Origin: Lachnospiraceae bacterium
GTDB lineage: Bacteria; Bacillota_A; Clostridia; Lachnospirales; Lachnospiraceae
Assembly: GCA_016291475.1 (NCBI GenBank)
Contig: JAEEXJ010000066.1
Location: forward strand, 1-19,229
Direction of reading: 5' to 3'
DNA: 19,229 bases
Below are positions 1-7,078 of this stretch, one piece after another. A model generated the notes under the pieces. That model ran no database searches. It had not been told where the DNA came from and saw only the letters and a list, made by a program, of their open reading frames with translations. Made by a program: the position numbers and the translations under genes. Positions within the stretch are counted from its first letter, which is position 1. Each line of letters begins with the position of its first letter.

Positions 1-225
1 TCCTCAAACTTTTTGCAAAAAGCCCAAAAAAATACCCCGGAAATATACCGAGGCAGGCGTAAAACCATATCGCAGGCCCAATCGAATTCCGAAATCCGAA
101 TAAAAGTTTTCTTTCTAAAGTTTTTATAAAGTTTAGAAATAGTTTATAATATCTTAATAAAATCTTCATCGTTTATTTATTACAAATTTATTTTTATTTT
201 ATTATTAAAAATTGTCAAATTATAC
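1..225. other. AT-rich intergenic region, no gene seen
   Basis: No convincing coding frame or RNA gene is visible. Most of 100-225 is strongly AT-rich. Near the left edge a short inverted repeat (35-40 with 48-53) forms on the minus strand a 6-pair stem with one G-U wobble, followed by a T-rich run (26-34). It could be a weak terminator or part of the leader of a gene lying beyond the left edge. A TTGACA box on the minus strand at 213-218 is possible promoter material, but no good -10 box lies at the right distance. I could not match the segment to a known riboswitch. Confidence 0.4.
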
Positions 226-256
226 AAAAAAAAGGCCACTGCATATAGCAGTGGCC
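226..256 (-). terminator. Intrinsic terminator after the lipoprotein gene
   Basis: A perfect 9-base inverted repeat (234-242 and 248-256, arm GGCCACTGC) with a 5-base loop is followed on the minus strand by eight T residues (226-233). It begins 29 bases past the lipoprotein stop codon. It is a textbook rho-independent terminator and closes the tuf/lipoprotein transcript. Confidence 0.93.
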
Positions 257-284
257 CTGATATCTTACTTATTTTTTCTGAATT

Positions 285-857
285 TTACTTCTCTTCAGCA
301 GTGAAATAAACCCAGAATCCGTTTCCTTCGGTGTCGTTCTCATAATACTCTACAAAACCTACGCCGAAATCTTCGGTTCCTTCGGGAGCTTCGAATACAA
401 GAGTTCCGGTTCTTGACTCGTTTACCTTGAGCTCATACTCGGAAGGGAACTGATCATCAAGTACAGACTCGGATACTTCGATGGGATATGCATAATCATC
501 GTCACCATCGCCCCACTCAAGATCGAAATCCCAGTTGCTCATGGGAACTGTCTGACCAAAAGTGTTCTTAATGGTAATTTCTACAACTACAAGCTCATTT
601 CCCTCTGCAGGAGTATATCCGCCGATCGCATCGGTGGTGTAATAAGCATCATCAATGCTGTAATTGAACCATGCGGTCTTCATGGTAGAACCCATTCTTC
701 CCTCATAGTAATATGAACCGTCGTCAAGCTTGGTTGCAGTGATATCCTCGTCATTCTGAACCCAGTCGTCTCCTGCGCCTGCAATGCCGGTCTTACCGCA
801 TCCAGCAAGTGCAAGTACCATCATGGTGGTAAGTGCTGCTGCAAGTAATTTTTTCAT
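285..857 (-). CDS. Acidic DUF4352-like surface lipoprotein
   Basis: Predicted 190-residue lipoprotein. Residues 1-20 are a typical lipoprotein signal: MKK, a hydrophobic stretch, then the lipobox LAGC with the lipidated cysteine at position 20. The mature part is very rich in Asp and Glu. From about residue 80 it has a beta-sandwich pattern (ELVVVEITIKN, later TGTLVFEAPEG) like the DUF4352 / Ig-like extracellular domain common in Firmicute lipoproteins. The ATG at 857 is chosen because an AGGGAGGA ribosome binding site sits just upstream; a TTG six codons earlier overlaps that site. The gene lies 89 bases behind tuf with no clear promoter of its own, so it may depend on read-through from tuf past the hairpin at 879-910. 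Its ligand and role are unknown. The lipoprotein call is secure; the DUF4352 call is from pattern only. Confidence 0.8.
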   Translation of the reverse strand: MKKLLAAALTTMMVLALAGCGKTGIAGAGDDWVQNDEDITATKLDDGSYYYEGRMGSTMKTAWFNYSIDDAYYTTDAIGGYTPAEGNELVVVEITIKNTFGQTVPMSNWDFDLEWGDGDDDYAYPIEVSESVLDDQFPSEYELKVNESRTGTLVFEAPEGTEDFGVGFVEYYENDTEGNGFWVYFTAEEK

Positions 858-878
858 AATATTCCTCCCTTTCAAAAG

Positions 879-910
879 AATATGCCGGAGAAGTAAATCC
901 CCGGCATATT
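879..910 (-). terminator. Hairpin between tuf and lipoprotein gene, probable leaky terminator
   Basis: A perfect 10-base inverted repeat (879-888 and 901-910, arm AATATGCCGG). On the minus strand it can extend inward by three pairs (one a G-U) to a 13-pair stem with a 6-base loop. It is followed by ATTCTTTTG rather than a clean T-run, and the lipoprotein ribosome binding site begins within about 10 bases. It probably terminates most tuf transcripts and lets some through. Confidence 0.65.
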
Positions 911-946
911 GTATTTATGCAATCTTCGAAAAGTTATGTCTTCGAA

Positions 947-2134
947 TTACTCGATGACAGTTGCAACTCTTCCTGATCCAACGGTACGTCCACCTTCTCT
1001 GATAGCGAAGGTAAGTCCCTGCTCCATAGCGATGGGGTGGATGAGCTCGATGGTCATCTCAACGTTGTCTCCGGGCATGCACATCTCGGTTCCTTCGGGA
1101 AGAGAGATAACGCCGGTAACGTCAGTTGTTCTGAAATAGAACTGAGGTCTGTAGTTGTTGAAGAAAGGAGTGTGACGTCCACCCTCGTCCTTGGTAAGAA
1201 CGTAAACCTGTGCGGTAAACTTCTTGTGGCAAGTAACGGTTCCGGGCTTAGCAACAACCTGTCCACGCTCGATGTCTTTTCTGTCTACACCACGAAGGAG
1301 TGCTCCGATGTTGTCTCCGGCCTGAGCCTCGTCAAGCATCTTACGGAACATCTCGATACCGGTGATAACTGACTTGCCCTTCTCCTCCTTGATTCCAAGG
1401 ATCTCAACTTCGTCGTTGAGGTGAAGAGTTCCTCTCTCTACACGGCCGGTAGCAACAGTTCCACGTCCGGTGATGGTGAATACGTCCTCGACAGGCATAA
1501 GGAAAGGCTTGTCGGTGTCACGCTGAGGATCGGGAATGTAAGAGTCAACGGTAGCCATAAGCTCCATGATCTTGTCTCCCCACTCGCCCATGGGATCTTC
1601 AAGAGCCTTAAGAGCGGAACCCTTGATGATAGGGCAATCCTTGAATCCGTACTCTTCAAGCTGCTCGGTAACTTCCATCTCAACGAGCTCGATAAGCTCA
1701 GGATCGTCAACCATGTCGCACTTGTTAAGGAATACTACGATGTAAGGAACGCCAACCTGTCTGGAAAGGAGGATGTGCTCCTTGGTCTGAGCCATAACAC
1801 CGTCGGTAGCAGCTACTACGAGGATAGCGCCGTCCATCTGTGCAGCACCGGTGATCATGTTCTTAACGTAGTCAGCGTGGCCGGGGCAGTCAACGTGTGC
1901 ATAGTGTCTGTTCTCGGTCTGATACTCAACGTGAGCGGTAGAGATGGTGATTCCTCTCTCTCTCTCTTCGGGAGCCTTATCGATGTTGCTGAAGTCGGTA
2001 GCAGTATTTCCTGAAACTCTCTCTGCAAGAACCTTGGTGATTGCAGCGGTCAGAGTGGTCTTACCATGGTCAACGTGGCCGATGGTACCAATGTTACAAT
2101 GGGGTTTTGTTCTTTCAAACTTTTCTTTAGCCAT
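947..2134 (-). CDS. tuf: Translation elongation factor EF-Tu
   Basis: EF-Tu delivers aminoacyl-tRNA to the ribosomal A site as a GTP complex and leaves after GTP hydrolysis. The 395-residue protein has the usual family length (E. coli 394). The GTPase motifs are intact: P-loop GHVDHGKTT at residues 19-27, DCPGHADY (G3, with the catalytic histidine), NKCD (G4) and GSALKALE (G5 region). Domains 2 and 3 follow without a gap, ending in [10 protein letters not shown]. The ATG at 2134 has a perfect AGGAGG site upstream. The gene is last in the str operon order rpsL-rpsG-fusA-tuf and has an additional promoter of its own directly behind fusA. That fits the need for several EF-Tu per ribosome. Confidence 0.99.
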   Translation of the reverse strand: MAKEKFERTKPHCNIGTIGHVDHGKTTLTAAITKVLAERVSGNTATDFSNIDKAPEERERGITISTAHVEYQTENRHYAHVDCPGHADYVKNMITGAAQMDGAILVVAATDGVMAQTKEHILLSRQVGVPYIVVFLNKCDMVDDPELIELVEMEVTEQLEEYGFKDCPIIKGSALKALEDPMGEWGDKIMELMATVDSYIPDPQRDTDKPFLMPVEDVFTITGRGTVATGRVERGTLHLNDEVEILGIKEEKGKSVITGIEMFRKMLDEAQAGDNIGALLRGVDRKDIERGQVVAKPGTVTCHKKFTAQVYVLTKDEGGRHTPFFNNYRPQFYFRTTDVTGVISLPEGTEMCMPGDNVEMTIELIHPIAMEQGLTFAIREGGRTVGSGRVATVIE

Positions 2135-2168
2135 TTCAACTTTCCTCCTGAAATGAAGTGTTTATACT

Positions 2169-2194
2169 GCGCCGTACGCTTGCGCCTACGGCGC
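2169..2194 (-). promoter_or_regulatory. Hairpin in the tuf leader
   Basis: A perfect 8-base inverted repeat, GCGCCGTA (2169-2176) and TACGGCGC (2187-2194), with a 10-base loop, lies in the untranslated leader between the tuf promoter and start codon. There is no T-run behind it, so it is not an intrinsic terminator. The minus-strand segment TACGGCGCAGTA (2165-2176) recurs in the rpsL leader. A stabilising or regulatory RNA element is possible; function unknown. Confidence 0.5.
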
Positions 2195-2220
2195 CTGATT
2201 TCGTTACACGGCTAACCAAT

Positions 2221-2249
2221 ATTATATTAAATGATTATCCGTAATTCAA
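2221..2249 (-). promoter_or_regulatory. Promoter for tuf
   Basis: On the minus strand TTGAAT (2244-2249) and a perfect TATAAT (2221-2226) are separated by 17 bases. The expected start is near 2214, giving a leader of about 80 bases. The -35 box lies 14 bases behind the fusA stop codon. tuf can therefore be made both from the str operon transcript and from this promoter. Confidence 0.8.
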
Positions 2250-2262
2250 GCATTTTAGGGCT

Positions 2263-4425
2263 TTATTTGTCCTTGCCTGCAAGAACCTTCTCCTGAACAT
2301 TCTTGGGAACGGGCTCGTACTTTTCGAAGAACATTGAGTAGTTACCACGGCCCTGGGTTCTGGAACGAAGGTCTGTTGAATATCCGAACATCTCTGCAAG
2401 AGGAACGTAAGCTTTAACCATCTTACCTCCGCCGATGTCTTCCATACCTTCAACACGGCCTCTTCTTGAGTTAAGGTCGCCGATTACGTCTCCCATGTAC
2501 TCTTCGGGCATTGTAACCTCAACCTTCATGATGGGCTCAAGGAGAACGGGAGCAGCTTTCTGCATTGCTTCCTTGAATGCCATTGATCCGGCGATGTGGA
2601 ATGCCATTTCCGAAGAGTCAACTTCGTGGTAGGATCCGTCGTAAACGTTAGCGTGAACGCCGAGTACGGGGAATCCGCCGAGAGTACCTGCCTGCATAGC
2701 TTCCTTGATACCGTCTCCGACTGCGGGTACATACTCCTTAGGAATAGCACCGCCGACGATGGTGGACTCAAAGAGAAGCTGAGGGGGCTCGTTGAGAAGG
2801 ATGTTAGCCTTGGGATCGAACTCGAAGTGGTCGCAGTTAGCTTCCATGGGCTCGAACTTAACTTTACAGTGTCCGTACTGACCACGTCCGCCGGACTGCT
2901 TAGCATACTTCATATCAACGTCGCAAGGCTTGGTGATAGCTTCCTTGTATGCAACCTGAGGTGCACCAACGTTAGCCTCAACCTTGTACTCACGAAGAAG
3001 TCTGTCAACGATGATCTCGAGGTGAAGCTCACCCATACCTGCGATGATGGTCTGTCCGGTCTCGGTGTTGGTATGAGCTCTGAAAGTAGGATCTTCCTCA
3101 GCAAGCTTTGCAAGAGCGTCTGCCATCTTGTCCTGACCTGCTTTGGTCTTGGGCTCGATAGCAAGTTCGATAACGGGCTCGGGGAACTCCATGGACTCAA
3201 GGATGATAGGATGCTGCTCGTCGCAGATGGTATCACCGGTAGAGGTGGACTTGAAGCCTACTGCCGCAGCGATATCGCCGGAGAAAACTTCATCGAGCTC
3301 GGATCTCTTGTTAGCATGCATCTGAAGGATACGTCCGACTCTCTCTTTCTTACCCTTAGATGAGTTATATACGTATGAACCGGATTTAAGAGTTCCGGAA
3401 TAAACTCTGAAGAACGCAAGTCTTCCTACGAAGGGATCGGAAATGATCTTGAATGCAAGAGCTGAGAAAGGCTCATCATCGGATGACTTTCTGGAAAGCT
3501 CATTTCCTTCTTCATCGGTACCGGTTGCATCAGCAATATCGGTGGGAGCGGGCATGAAGTCGATGACTGCGTCAAGGAGCTTCTGAATACCCTTGTTCTG
3601 ATGTGCGGATCCGCAACATACAGGAACACCGGTGCTCTCGATGGTAGCCTTACGAAGTGCAGCCTTCATCTCGGGGATGGTAGGCTCTTCTCCGTCAAGG
3701 TACTTCATCATGAGGTCGTCATCAAACTCACAGATCTGCTCAACGAGCTTGGTGTGCCACTCATCTGCCTCAGCCTGCATATCCTCGGGGATATCGGTGA
3801 TGGAGATGTCCTCACCCTTGCTGTCGTTATAGATGTAAGCCTTCATCTCGAAGAGGTCGATGATTCCCTTGAAGTAATCTTCCTTACCGATGGGGAGCTC
3901 GATAACAACGGGGTTCTTGCCCAGCTTGGTACGGATCTCCTTAACGGTGTTCATGAAGTTTGCTCCGAGGATGTCCATCTTGTTGACAAAAGCCATTCTC
4001 GGTACGTGATAGGTGTCAGCCTGTCTCCATACGTTCTCGGACTGGGGCTCAACACCACCCTTAGCGTCAAATACACCTACTGCGCCGTCGAGGACTCTGA
4101 GTGATCTCTCAACCTCTACGGTGAAGTCAACGTGACCCGGGGTATCAATGATGTTGATACGATGCTCAAGGGCACCGGGCTGAGTCTTGCAGTTCTCCTG
4201 GTGAGTCCAGTGACAGGTAGTAGCTGCAGAAGTAATGGTAATACCTCTCTCCTGCTCCTGCTCCATGTAGTCCATGGTAGCGGTTCCTTCATAAGTCTCA
4301 CCGATCTTGTAGTTAACGCCGGTATAATAAAGAATTCTCTCGGTAAGAGTGGTCTTACCTGCATCGATATGCGCCATGATACCGATGTTTCTTGTTCTCT
4401 CGAGGGGATATTGTCTCTCTGCCAT
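2263..4425 (-). CDS. fusA: Translation elongation factor EF-G
   Basis: EF-G is the GTPase that drives translocation of tRNA and mRNA and, with ribosome recycling factor, splits ribosomes. The 720-residue protein starts [15 protein letters not shown] and has P-loop AHIDAGKTT at 18-26, G3 DTPGH, G4 NKMD, and G5 near GSAHQNKG. The C-terminal domains are complete (GGRGQYGH and the GEL-type repeats, then [11 protein letters not shown]). It is some 15-30 residues longer than common EF-G; part of the extra length is a short insert before the G3 motif (around [15 protein letters not shown]), which I recall from other Lachnospiraceae. It begins 13 bases after rpsG, and its AAGGAGGG site overlaps the rpsG stop codon, so translation of the two is probably coupled. 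Confidence 0.98.
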   Translation of the reverse strand: MAERQYPLERTRNIGIMAHIDAGKTTLTERILYYTGVNYKIGETYEGTATMDYMEQEQERGITITSAATTCHWTHQENCKTQPGALEHRINIIDTPGHVDFTVEVERSLRVLDGAVGVFDAKGGVEPQSENVWRQADTYHVPRMAFVNKMDILGANFMNTVKEIRTKLGKNPVVIELPIGKEDYFKGIIDLFEMKAYIYNDSKGEDISITDIPEDMQAEADEWHTKLVEQICEFDDDLMMKYLDGEEPTIPEMKAALRKATIESTGVPVCCGSAHQNKGIQKLLDAVIDFMPAPTDIADATGTDEEGNELSRKSSDDEPFSALAFKIISDPFVGRLAFFRVYSGTLKSGSYVYNSSKGKKERVGRILQMHANKRSELDEVFSGDIAAAVGFKSTSTGDTICDEQHPIILESMEFPEPVIELAIEPKTKAGQDKMADALAKLAEEDPTFRAHTNTETGQTIIAGMGELHLEIIVDRLLREYKVEANVGAPQVAYKEAITKPCDVDMKYAKQSGGRGQYGHCKVKFEPMEANCDHFEFDPKANILLNEPPQLLFESTIVGGAIPKEYVPAVGDGIKEAMQAGTLGGFPVLGVHANVYDGSYHEVDSSEMAFHIAGSMAFKEAMQKAAPVLLEPIMKVEVTMPEEYMGDVIGDLNSRRGRVEGMEDIGGGKMVKAYVPLAEMFGYSTDLRSRTQGRGNYSMFFEKYEPVPKNVQEKVLAGKDK

Positions 4426-4438
4426 TTATATTCCCTCC

Positions 4439-4909
4439 TTAAAAACGATAATGCGCAAACGCCTTGTTTGCCTCGGCCATCTTGTGCATATCTTCCTTAC
4501 GCTTTACAGCACCTCCGGTGTTGTTTGAAGCATCGAGGATCTCGTTAGCGAGTCTCTCGATCATGGTCTTCTCTCCACGCTTGCGAGCAAACATGGTAAG
4601 CCATCTTAAGCCGAGGGTCTGTCTTCTCTCGGGCTTTACTTCAAGAGGAACCTGGTAGGTTGCTCCGCCGACTCTTCTTGCCTTACACTCCAAAGTAGGC
4701 ATGATGTTGTTCATAGCTGCCTGGAATACTTCAAGTGCGGGCTTGCCGGACTTTTCTTCAACTTCTGCAAATGCTCCGTAAACGATCTTCTGGGCTACGC
4801 CCTTCTTACCGTCGATCATGACATTGTTTACCAGCTTGGTAACGATCTTGTCATTGTACAAAGGATCTGCAAGAACGTCTCTTTTTGCAATATGTCCTTT
4901 TCTTGGCAC
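4439..4909 (-). CDS. rpsG: 30S ribosomal protein S7
   Basis: S7 binds the 3' major domain of 16S rRNA and starts assembly of the small subunit head. The 156-residue length is standard. The start [18 protein letters not shown], the central arginine-rich part ([12 protein letters not shown], then LRWL) and the C-terminal tail ending AFAHYRF are all typical. The start codon is GTG (4907-4909), supported by an AAGGAGGG ribosome binding site a few bases upstream. It is the second gene of the str operon. In E. coli S7 represses this operon by binding the rpsL-rpsG spacer; the spacer here is 174 bases and contains hairpins, so a similar arrangement is possible but unproven. Confidence 0.98.
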   Translation of the reverse strand: MPRKGHIAKRDVLADPLYNDKIVTKLVNNVMIDGKKGVAQKIVYGAFAEVEEKSGKPALEVFQAAMNNIMPTLECKARRVGGATYQVPLEVKPERRQTLGLRWLTMFARKRGEKTMIERLANEILDASNNTGGAVKRKEDMHKMAEANKAFAHYRF

Positions 4910-5083
4910 GTTACTTCCCTCCTTAACAAATTAAGTTAACTCATCGGTACTCACATGTGTTTCCCCAAGTGTTCGTGCGGACGATTGGTTCGTATCTTTA
5001 TATAAAAGATGAACTTCTTACATTCCAACACTAATTCTCAGTTACGTTTTTGTATTTACCGAAAACCCTTGCCTCACAAGAAA
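4910..5083 (-). promoter_or_regulatory. Long structured rpsL-rpsG spacer
   Basis: This 174-base spacer has no gene. On the minus strand it holds a 10-pair hairpin with a 2-base bulge (4988-5014: GTTC, ATCTTT, loop, AAAGAT, bulge, GAAC). A small stem CTTAA/TTAAG abuts the rpsG ribosome binding site. A weak promoter-like pair (TTGGAA, 18 bases, TATATA) overlaps the hairpin. In E. coli the S7 autoregulatory site lies in the same spacer; that this one does the same is inference from position only. Confidence 0.4.
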
Positions 5084-5094
5084 TTATTTCTTGT
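5076..5094 (-). other. Inverted repeat centred on the rpsL stop codon
   Basis: An 8-base perfect inverted repeat (5076-5083 and 5087-5094, arm ACAAGAAA) has the TAA stop codon of rpsL as its whole 3-base loop. It results in part from the terminal lysine codons. It would form an AU-rich hairpin at the end of the rpsL reading frame. Whether it matters is unknown. Confidence 0.5.
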
Positions 5095-5506
5095 CAGCCT
5101 TAGGTCTCTTGGCACCGTACTTGGAACGGGCCTGTCTGCGGTTTGCCACGCCTGCGGTATCAAGGGTTCCACGGATGATGTGATATCTGGTACCGGGAAG
5201 ATCCTTAACACGTCCGCCACGGATCAGCACTACAGAGTGCTCCTGGAGATTATGTCCTTCACCGGGAATGTAGCTGGTAACTTCAATTCCGTTGGAGAGA
5301 CGTACTCTCGCGATCTTACGAAGTGCGGAGTTAGGCTTCTTAGGGGTTGCAGTCTTAACAGCGGTACATACGCCACGCTTCTGGGGAGATGAATTCTCAA
5401 CAGCCTTCTTGTGAAGAGAGTTGAAGCTTCTCTGAAGAGCGGGAGCGGTAGACTTCTTAACGCTGGTCTGACGGCCCTTTCTTACTAACTGGTTAAATGT
5501 GGGCAT
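5084..5506 (-). CDS. rpsL: 30S ribosomal protein S12
   Basis: S12 lies at the decoding centre and controls accuracy. The 140-residue protein starts [13 protein letters not shown] and carries the Firmicute-type insert (around residues 25-40, [13 protein letters not shown]) absent from the 124-residue E. coli protein. The streptomycin-related loops are wild type: TPKKPNSA at 54-61 and GGRVKDLPG at 97-105, with K101 and D102 matching E. coli K88 and D89 (the D is the RimO methylthiolation site). The ATG at 5506 is chosen because AGGAAAGGTG lies just upstream and the family starts at MPT; an in-frame TTG 13 codons earlier lies in the leader. First gene of the str operon. The sequence predicts streptomycin sensitivity at this locus. 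Confidence 0.98.
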   Translation of the reverse strand: MPTFNQLVRKGRQTSVKKSTAPALQRSFNSLHKKAVENSSPQKRGVCTAVKTATPKKPNSALRKIARVRLSNGIEVTSYIPGEGHNLQEHSVVLIRGGRVKDLPGTRYHIIRGTLDTAGVANRRQARSKYGAKRPKADKK

Positions 5507-5542
5507 TTCGTTCACCTTTCCTTTCTTAATATTTACGTTTAT

Positions 5543-5581
5543 CAAAGGTTACTGCGCCGTAAGGGCATAGTAAGTCCTTTG
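5543..5581 (-). promoter_or_regulatory. Bulged hairpin in the rpsL (str operon) leader
   Basis: On the minus strand CAAAGG, a 2-base AC bulge, TTACT, a 15-base loop, then AGTAA and CCTTTG form an 11-pair stem. It begins about 10 bases after the predicted transcript start. The segment TACGGCGCAGTA (5550-5561), shared with the tuf leader, spans the loop and 3' arm. There is no T-run, so it is not a terminator. Candidate regulatory RNA element; function unknown. Confidence 0.45.
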
Positions 5582-5596
5582 TACGCACGCTAAAAT

Positions 5597-5625
5597 AGTA
5601 TATGTGCTGTGAATCCCTTTGTCAA
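5597..5625 (-). promoter_or_regulatory. Promoter of the str operon
   Basis: On the minus strand a perfect TTGACA (5620-5625) and TATACT (5597-5602) are separated by exactly 17 bases. Transcription should start near 5590, giving a leader of about 84 bases before rpsL. It lies back to back with the plus-strand promoter of the small membrane protein gene, the two -35 boxes being 16 bases apart. Confidence 0.88.
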
Positions 5626-5641
5626 ACATTATTTTGTCGAA

Positions 5642-5670
5642 TTGATAACAGGTACTATATATGGTATAAT
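5642..5670 (+). promoter_or_regulatory. Promoter of the small membrane protein gene
   Basis: TTGATA (5642-5647), 17 bases, then TATAAT (5665-5670) with an upstream TG (TGGTATAAT, extended -10). Start expected near 5677. This is close to consensus, so the gene may be strongly expressed. Confidence 0.85.
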
Positions 5671-5717
5671 CTGCCCTGTTGAATTAGATATTTAGATCTG
5701 AAAGGAGATCATATACT

Positions 5718-5966
5718 ATGGGTATTCTTGGCAACCTTATCATGGATCTTGTTATCGGAGCTCTGTGCGGATTCCTTGCGGGAGTCATCATGAAGAGCAA
5801 AAACGGCCTTTTGATCAATATAATCCTCGGCATCATCGGCGGCGTTGTAGGCGGAGCGATCTTCAGCGTACTCGGCTTTGCGGCAACAAACATCTTTGGA
5901 ACCATCATCTGCGGTGTCATCGGTTCCTGCATCCTCATCGCCGTATTCAGACTTCTGAGAAAATAA
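5718..5966 (+). CDS. GlsB/YeaQ/YmgE-family small membrane protein
   Basis: An 82-residue, very hydrophobic protein with three likely membrane helices (about residues 5-24, 31-52 and 57-78). Glycine-rich segments IMKSKNGLLINIILGIIGG and VVGGAIF match my memory of the family called transglycosylase-associated protein (PF04226; GlsB, YeaQ, YmgE), whose true function is not established and which is often stress-related. The ATG at 5718 has an AAAGGAGA ribosome binding site upstream. It is the only plus-strand gene here, diverging from rpsL and converging on rmlD, with its own near-consensus promoter and a terminator. It is therefore an independent one-gene unit inserted between rpoBC and the str operon. 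Confidence 0.85.
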   Translation: MGILGNLIMDLVIGALCGFLAGVIMKSKNGLLINIILGIIGGVVGGAIFSVLGFAATNIFGTIICGVIGSCILIAVFRLLRK

Positions 5967-5978
5967 ACCGCATAAATC

Positions 5979-6025
5979 CAAAAAAGAACCGCTTCGCTCT
6001 TGTTTCGAGTGAAGCGGTATTTTTA
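5979..6025. terminator. Bidirectional terminator between converging genes
   Basis: A 12-base arm (5988-5999) pairs with 6007-6018 across a 7-base loop. The plus strand has a complete stem with one G-U pair, followed by a run of five T (6020-6024). The minus strand has one A-C mismatch, followed by TTCTTTTTT. A further outer repeat CGCATAAA (5969-5976) with TTTATGCG (6022-6029) brackets it. It ends both the small membrane protein gene and rmlD. Confidence 0.88.
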
Positions 6026-6040
6026 TGCGTATCGTTCGAT

Positions 6041-6955
6041 CTATTTATCTATCTCTTTGAGATATCTTCTGAGTGCGTCTCTCCAGTCCGGAAGAGGCTC
6101 AAAACCGTTCTTTACAAGCTTACTCTTATCAAGTCTCGAGTTAAAAGGTCTTGCCGCCTTGCTGAGGCCGTATTCGGCCGTGGTGACTCTCTTGATAACA
6201 GTCTTCTTACCAGCTTCCTGCATGATTGCTTCCGCAAAATCGGCCCATGATATATATCCGCCTTCATTGGTTGCGTGATATGTTCCGTATTTGTCTGTAA
6301 GGATCATATCAACAAGAAGTCTGGACAGGTCATATGTATAGGTGGGGGTTCCGATCTGGTCGCATACTACGGAGAGCTCATCATGAGTCTCGGATAGTCT
6401 GAGCATGGTTGCTATGAAATTCTTGCCGTTAAGGCCAAATACCCATGCGATACGGACGATAAAATATTTCTCCAGTTTCTCTCTTACCGCAAGTTCTCCG
6501 CCGAGCTTGGATTTTCCGTATACGGAAAGAGGAGCATAGTCCGTGCAGTCCGGATCCCAGGGAGTATCACCCTGTCCGTCAAATACATAATCGGTACTGA
6601 GGTATAACATCTTGGCACCTGTCTTCGCACAGGCATCCGCGATATTTGCGGTTCCTTTTACATTGACCGCTTCTACGATATCCTTCTTATCCTCATCCTC
6701 CGCAGCATCTACCGCAGTCCATGCGGCGCAGTGAATGACCGCATCGGGAGCATAGTCTCCTATGACCTTAAGCACGGCATCCCCATCGGTGATATCAAGA
6801 GATACATAAGGAGCGGTGGTTGCCGCACTTCCGTCCTGCACACCGCTGTATGCGGGCTGGATGTCGGATCCCATGCACTCAATATTTCTCTTTGAAAGTT
6901 CATTTATCAGATCGTGGCCAAGCTGTCCGCTTGCACCGGTTACAAATACTTTCAT
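6041..6955 (-). CDS. rmlD: dTDP-4-dehydrorhamnose reductase
   Basis: RmlD (RfbD) makes the last step of dTDP-L-rhamnose synthesis, NAD(P)H-dependent reduction of dTDP-4-dehydrorhamnose, for cell-wall or exopolysaccharide. The 304-residue protein is an extended short-chain dehydrogenase: Rossmann motif TGASGQLG near the N-terminus, STDYVFDG, and the catalytic YGKSK (Tyr-x3-Lys). The C-terminal substrate part ends with RPFNSRLDKSKL and PDWRDALRRYL, typical of RmlD. The ATG at 6955 follows GGGAG by 7 bases. rmlA, rmlB and rmlC are not in this window, so this is a lone pathway gene. It lies behind rpoC, past a 15-base hairpin, with a weak possible promoter. A related sugar-nucleotide reductase is the main alternative. 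Confidence 0.93.
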   Translation of the reverse strand: MKVFVTGASGQLGHDLINELSKRNIECMGSDIQPAYSGVQDGSAATTAPYVSLDITDGDAVLKVIGDYAPDAVIHCAAWTAVDAAEDEDKKDIVEAVNVKGTANIADACAKTGAKMLYLSTDYVFDGQGDTPWDPDCTDYAPLSVYGKSKLGGELAVREKLEKYFIVRIAWVFGLNGKNFIATMLRLSETHDELSVVCDQIGTPTYTYDLSRLLVDMILTDKYGTYHATNEGGYISWADFAEAIMQEAGKKTVIKRVTTAEYGLSKAARPFNSRLDKSKLVKNGFEPLPDWRDALRRYLKEIDK

Positions 6956-6989
6956 TGCTTTCTCCCGAATAGATATTTTGTCTGAGACC

Positions 6990-7058
6990 TATTTATTATA
7001 TAAAAAAACTTCCCTAAATGCACGTTCCCGGCACAGGATTTTACCTGTGCCGGGAACG
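6990..7058 (-). promoter_or_regulatory. rpoC-rmlD junction: 15-base hairpin and possible rmlD promoter
   Basis: A perfect 15-base inverted repeat (7023-7037 and 7044-7058, arm CGTTCCCGGCACAGG) with a 6-base loop follows the rpoC stop by 20 bases. It is not followed directly by a T-run; seven T residues come about 15 bases later, then TATAAT, which could be the -10 box of an rmlD promoter although no good -35 box is present. The hairpin may be a terminator or RNA-processing site ending rpoBC transcripts. Confidence 0.6.
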
Positions 7059-7078
7059 ATTGGTTTAATATTTTCGGA

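Noticed and set aside
1..225. Possible riboswitch or T-box in the AT-rich left end
   Set aside because: I could not find the conserved core of any class I know; only a weak hairpin with a T-rich run is present, and the downstream gene lies outside the window.
2596..3363. Plus-strand open frame of 255 codons inside fusA
   Set aside because: It lies antisense to the conserved EF-G gene, has no ribosome binding site and no recognisable domain. It is a by-product of the strong codon bias of fusA.
5507..5545. Extension of S12 by 13 residues from an upstream TTG
   Set aside because: S12 starts at MPT in the family, and the strong AGGAAAGGTG site is placed for the ATG at 5506.
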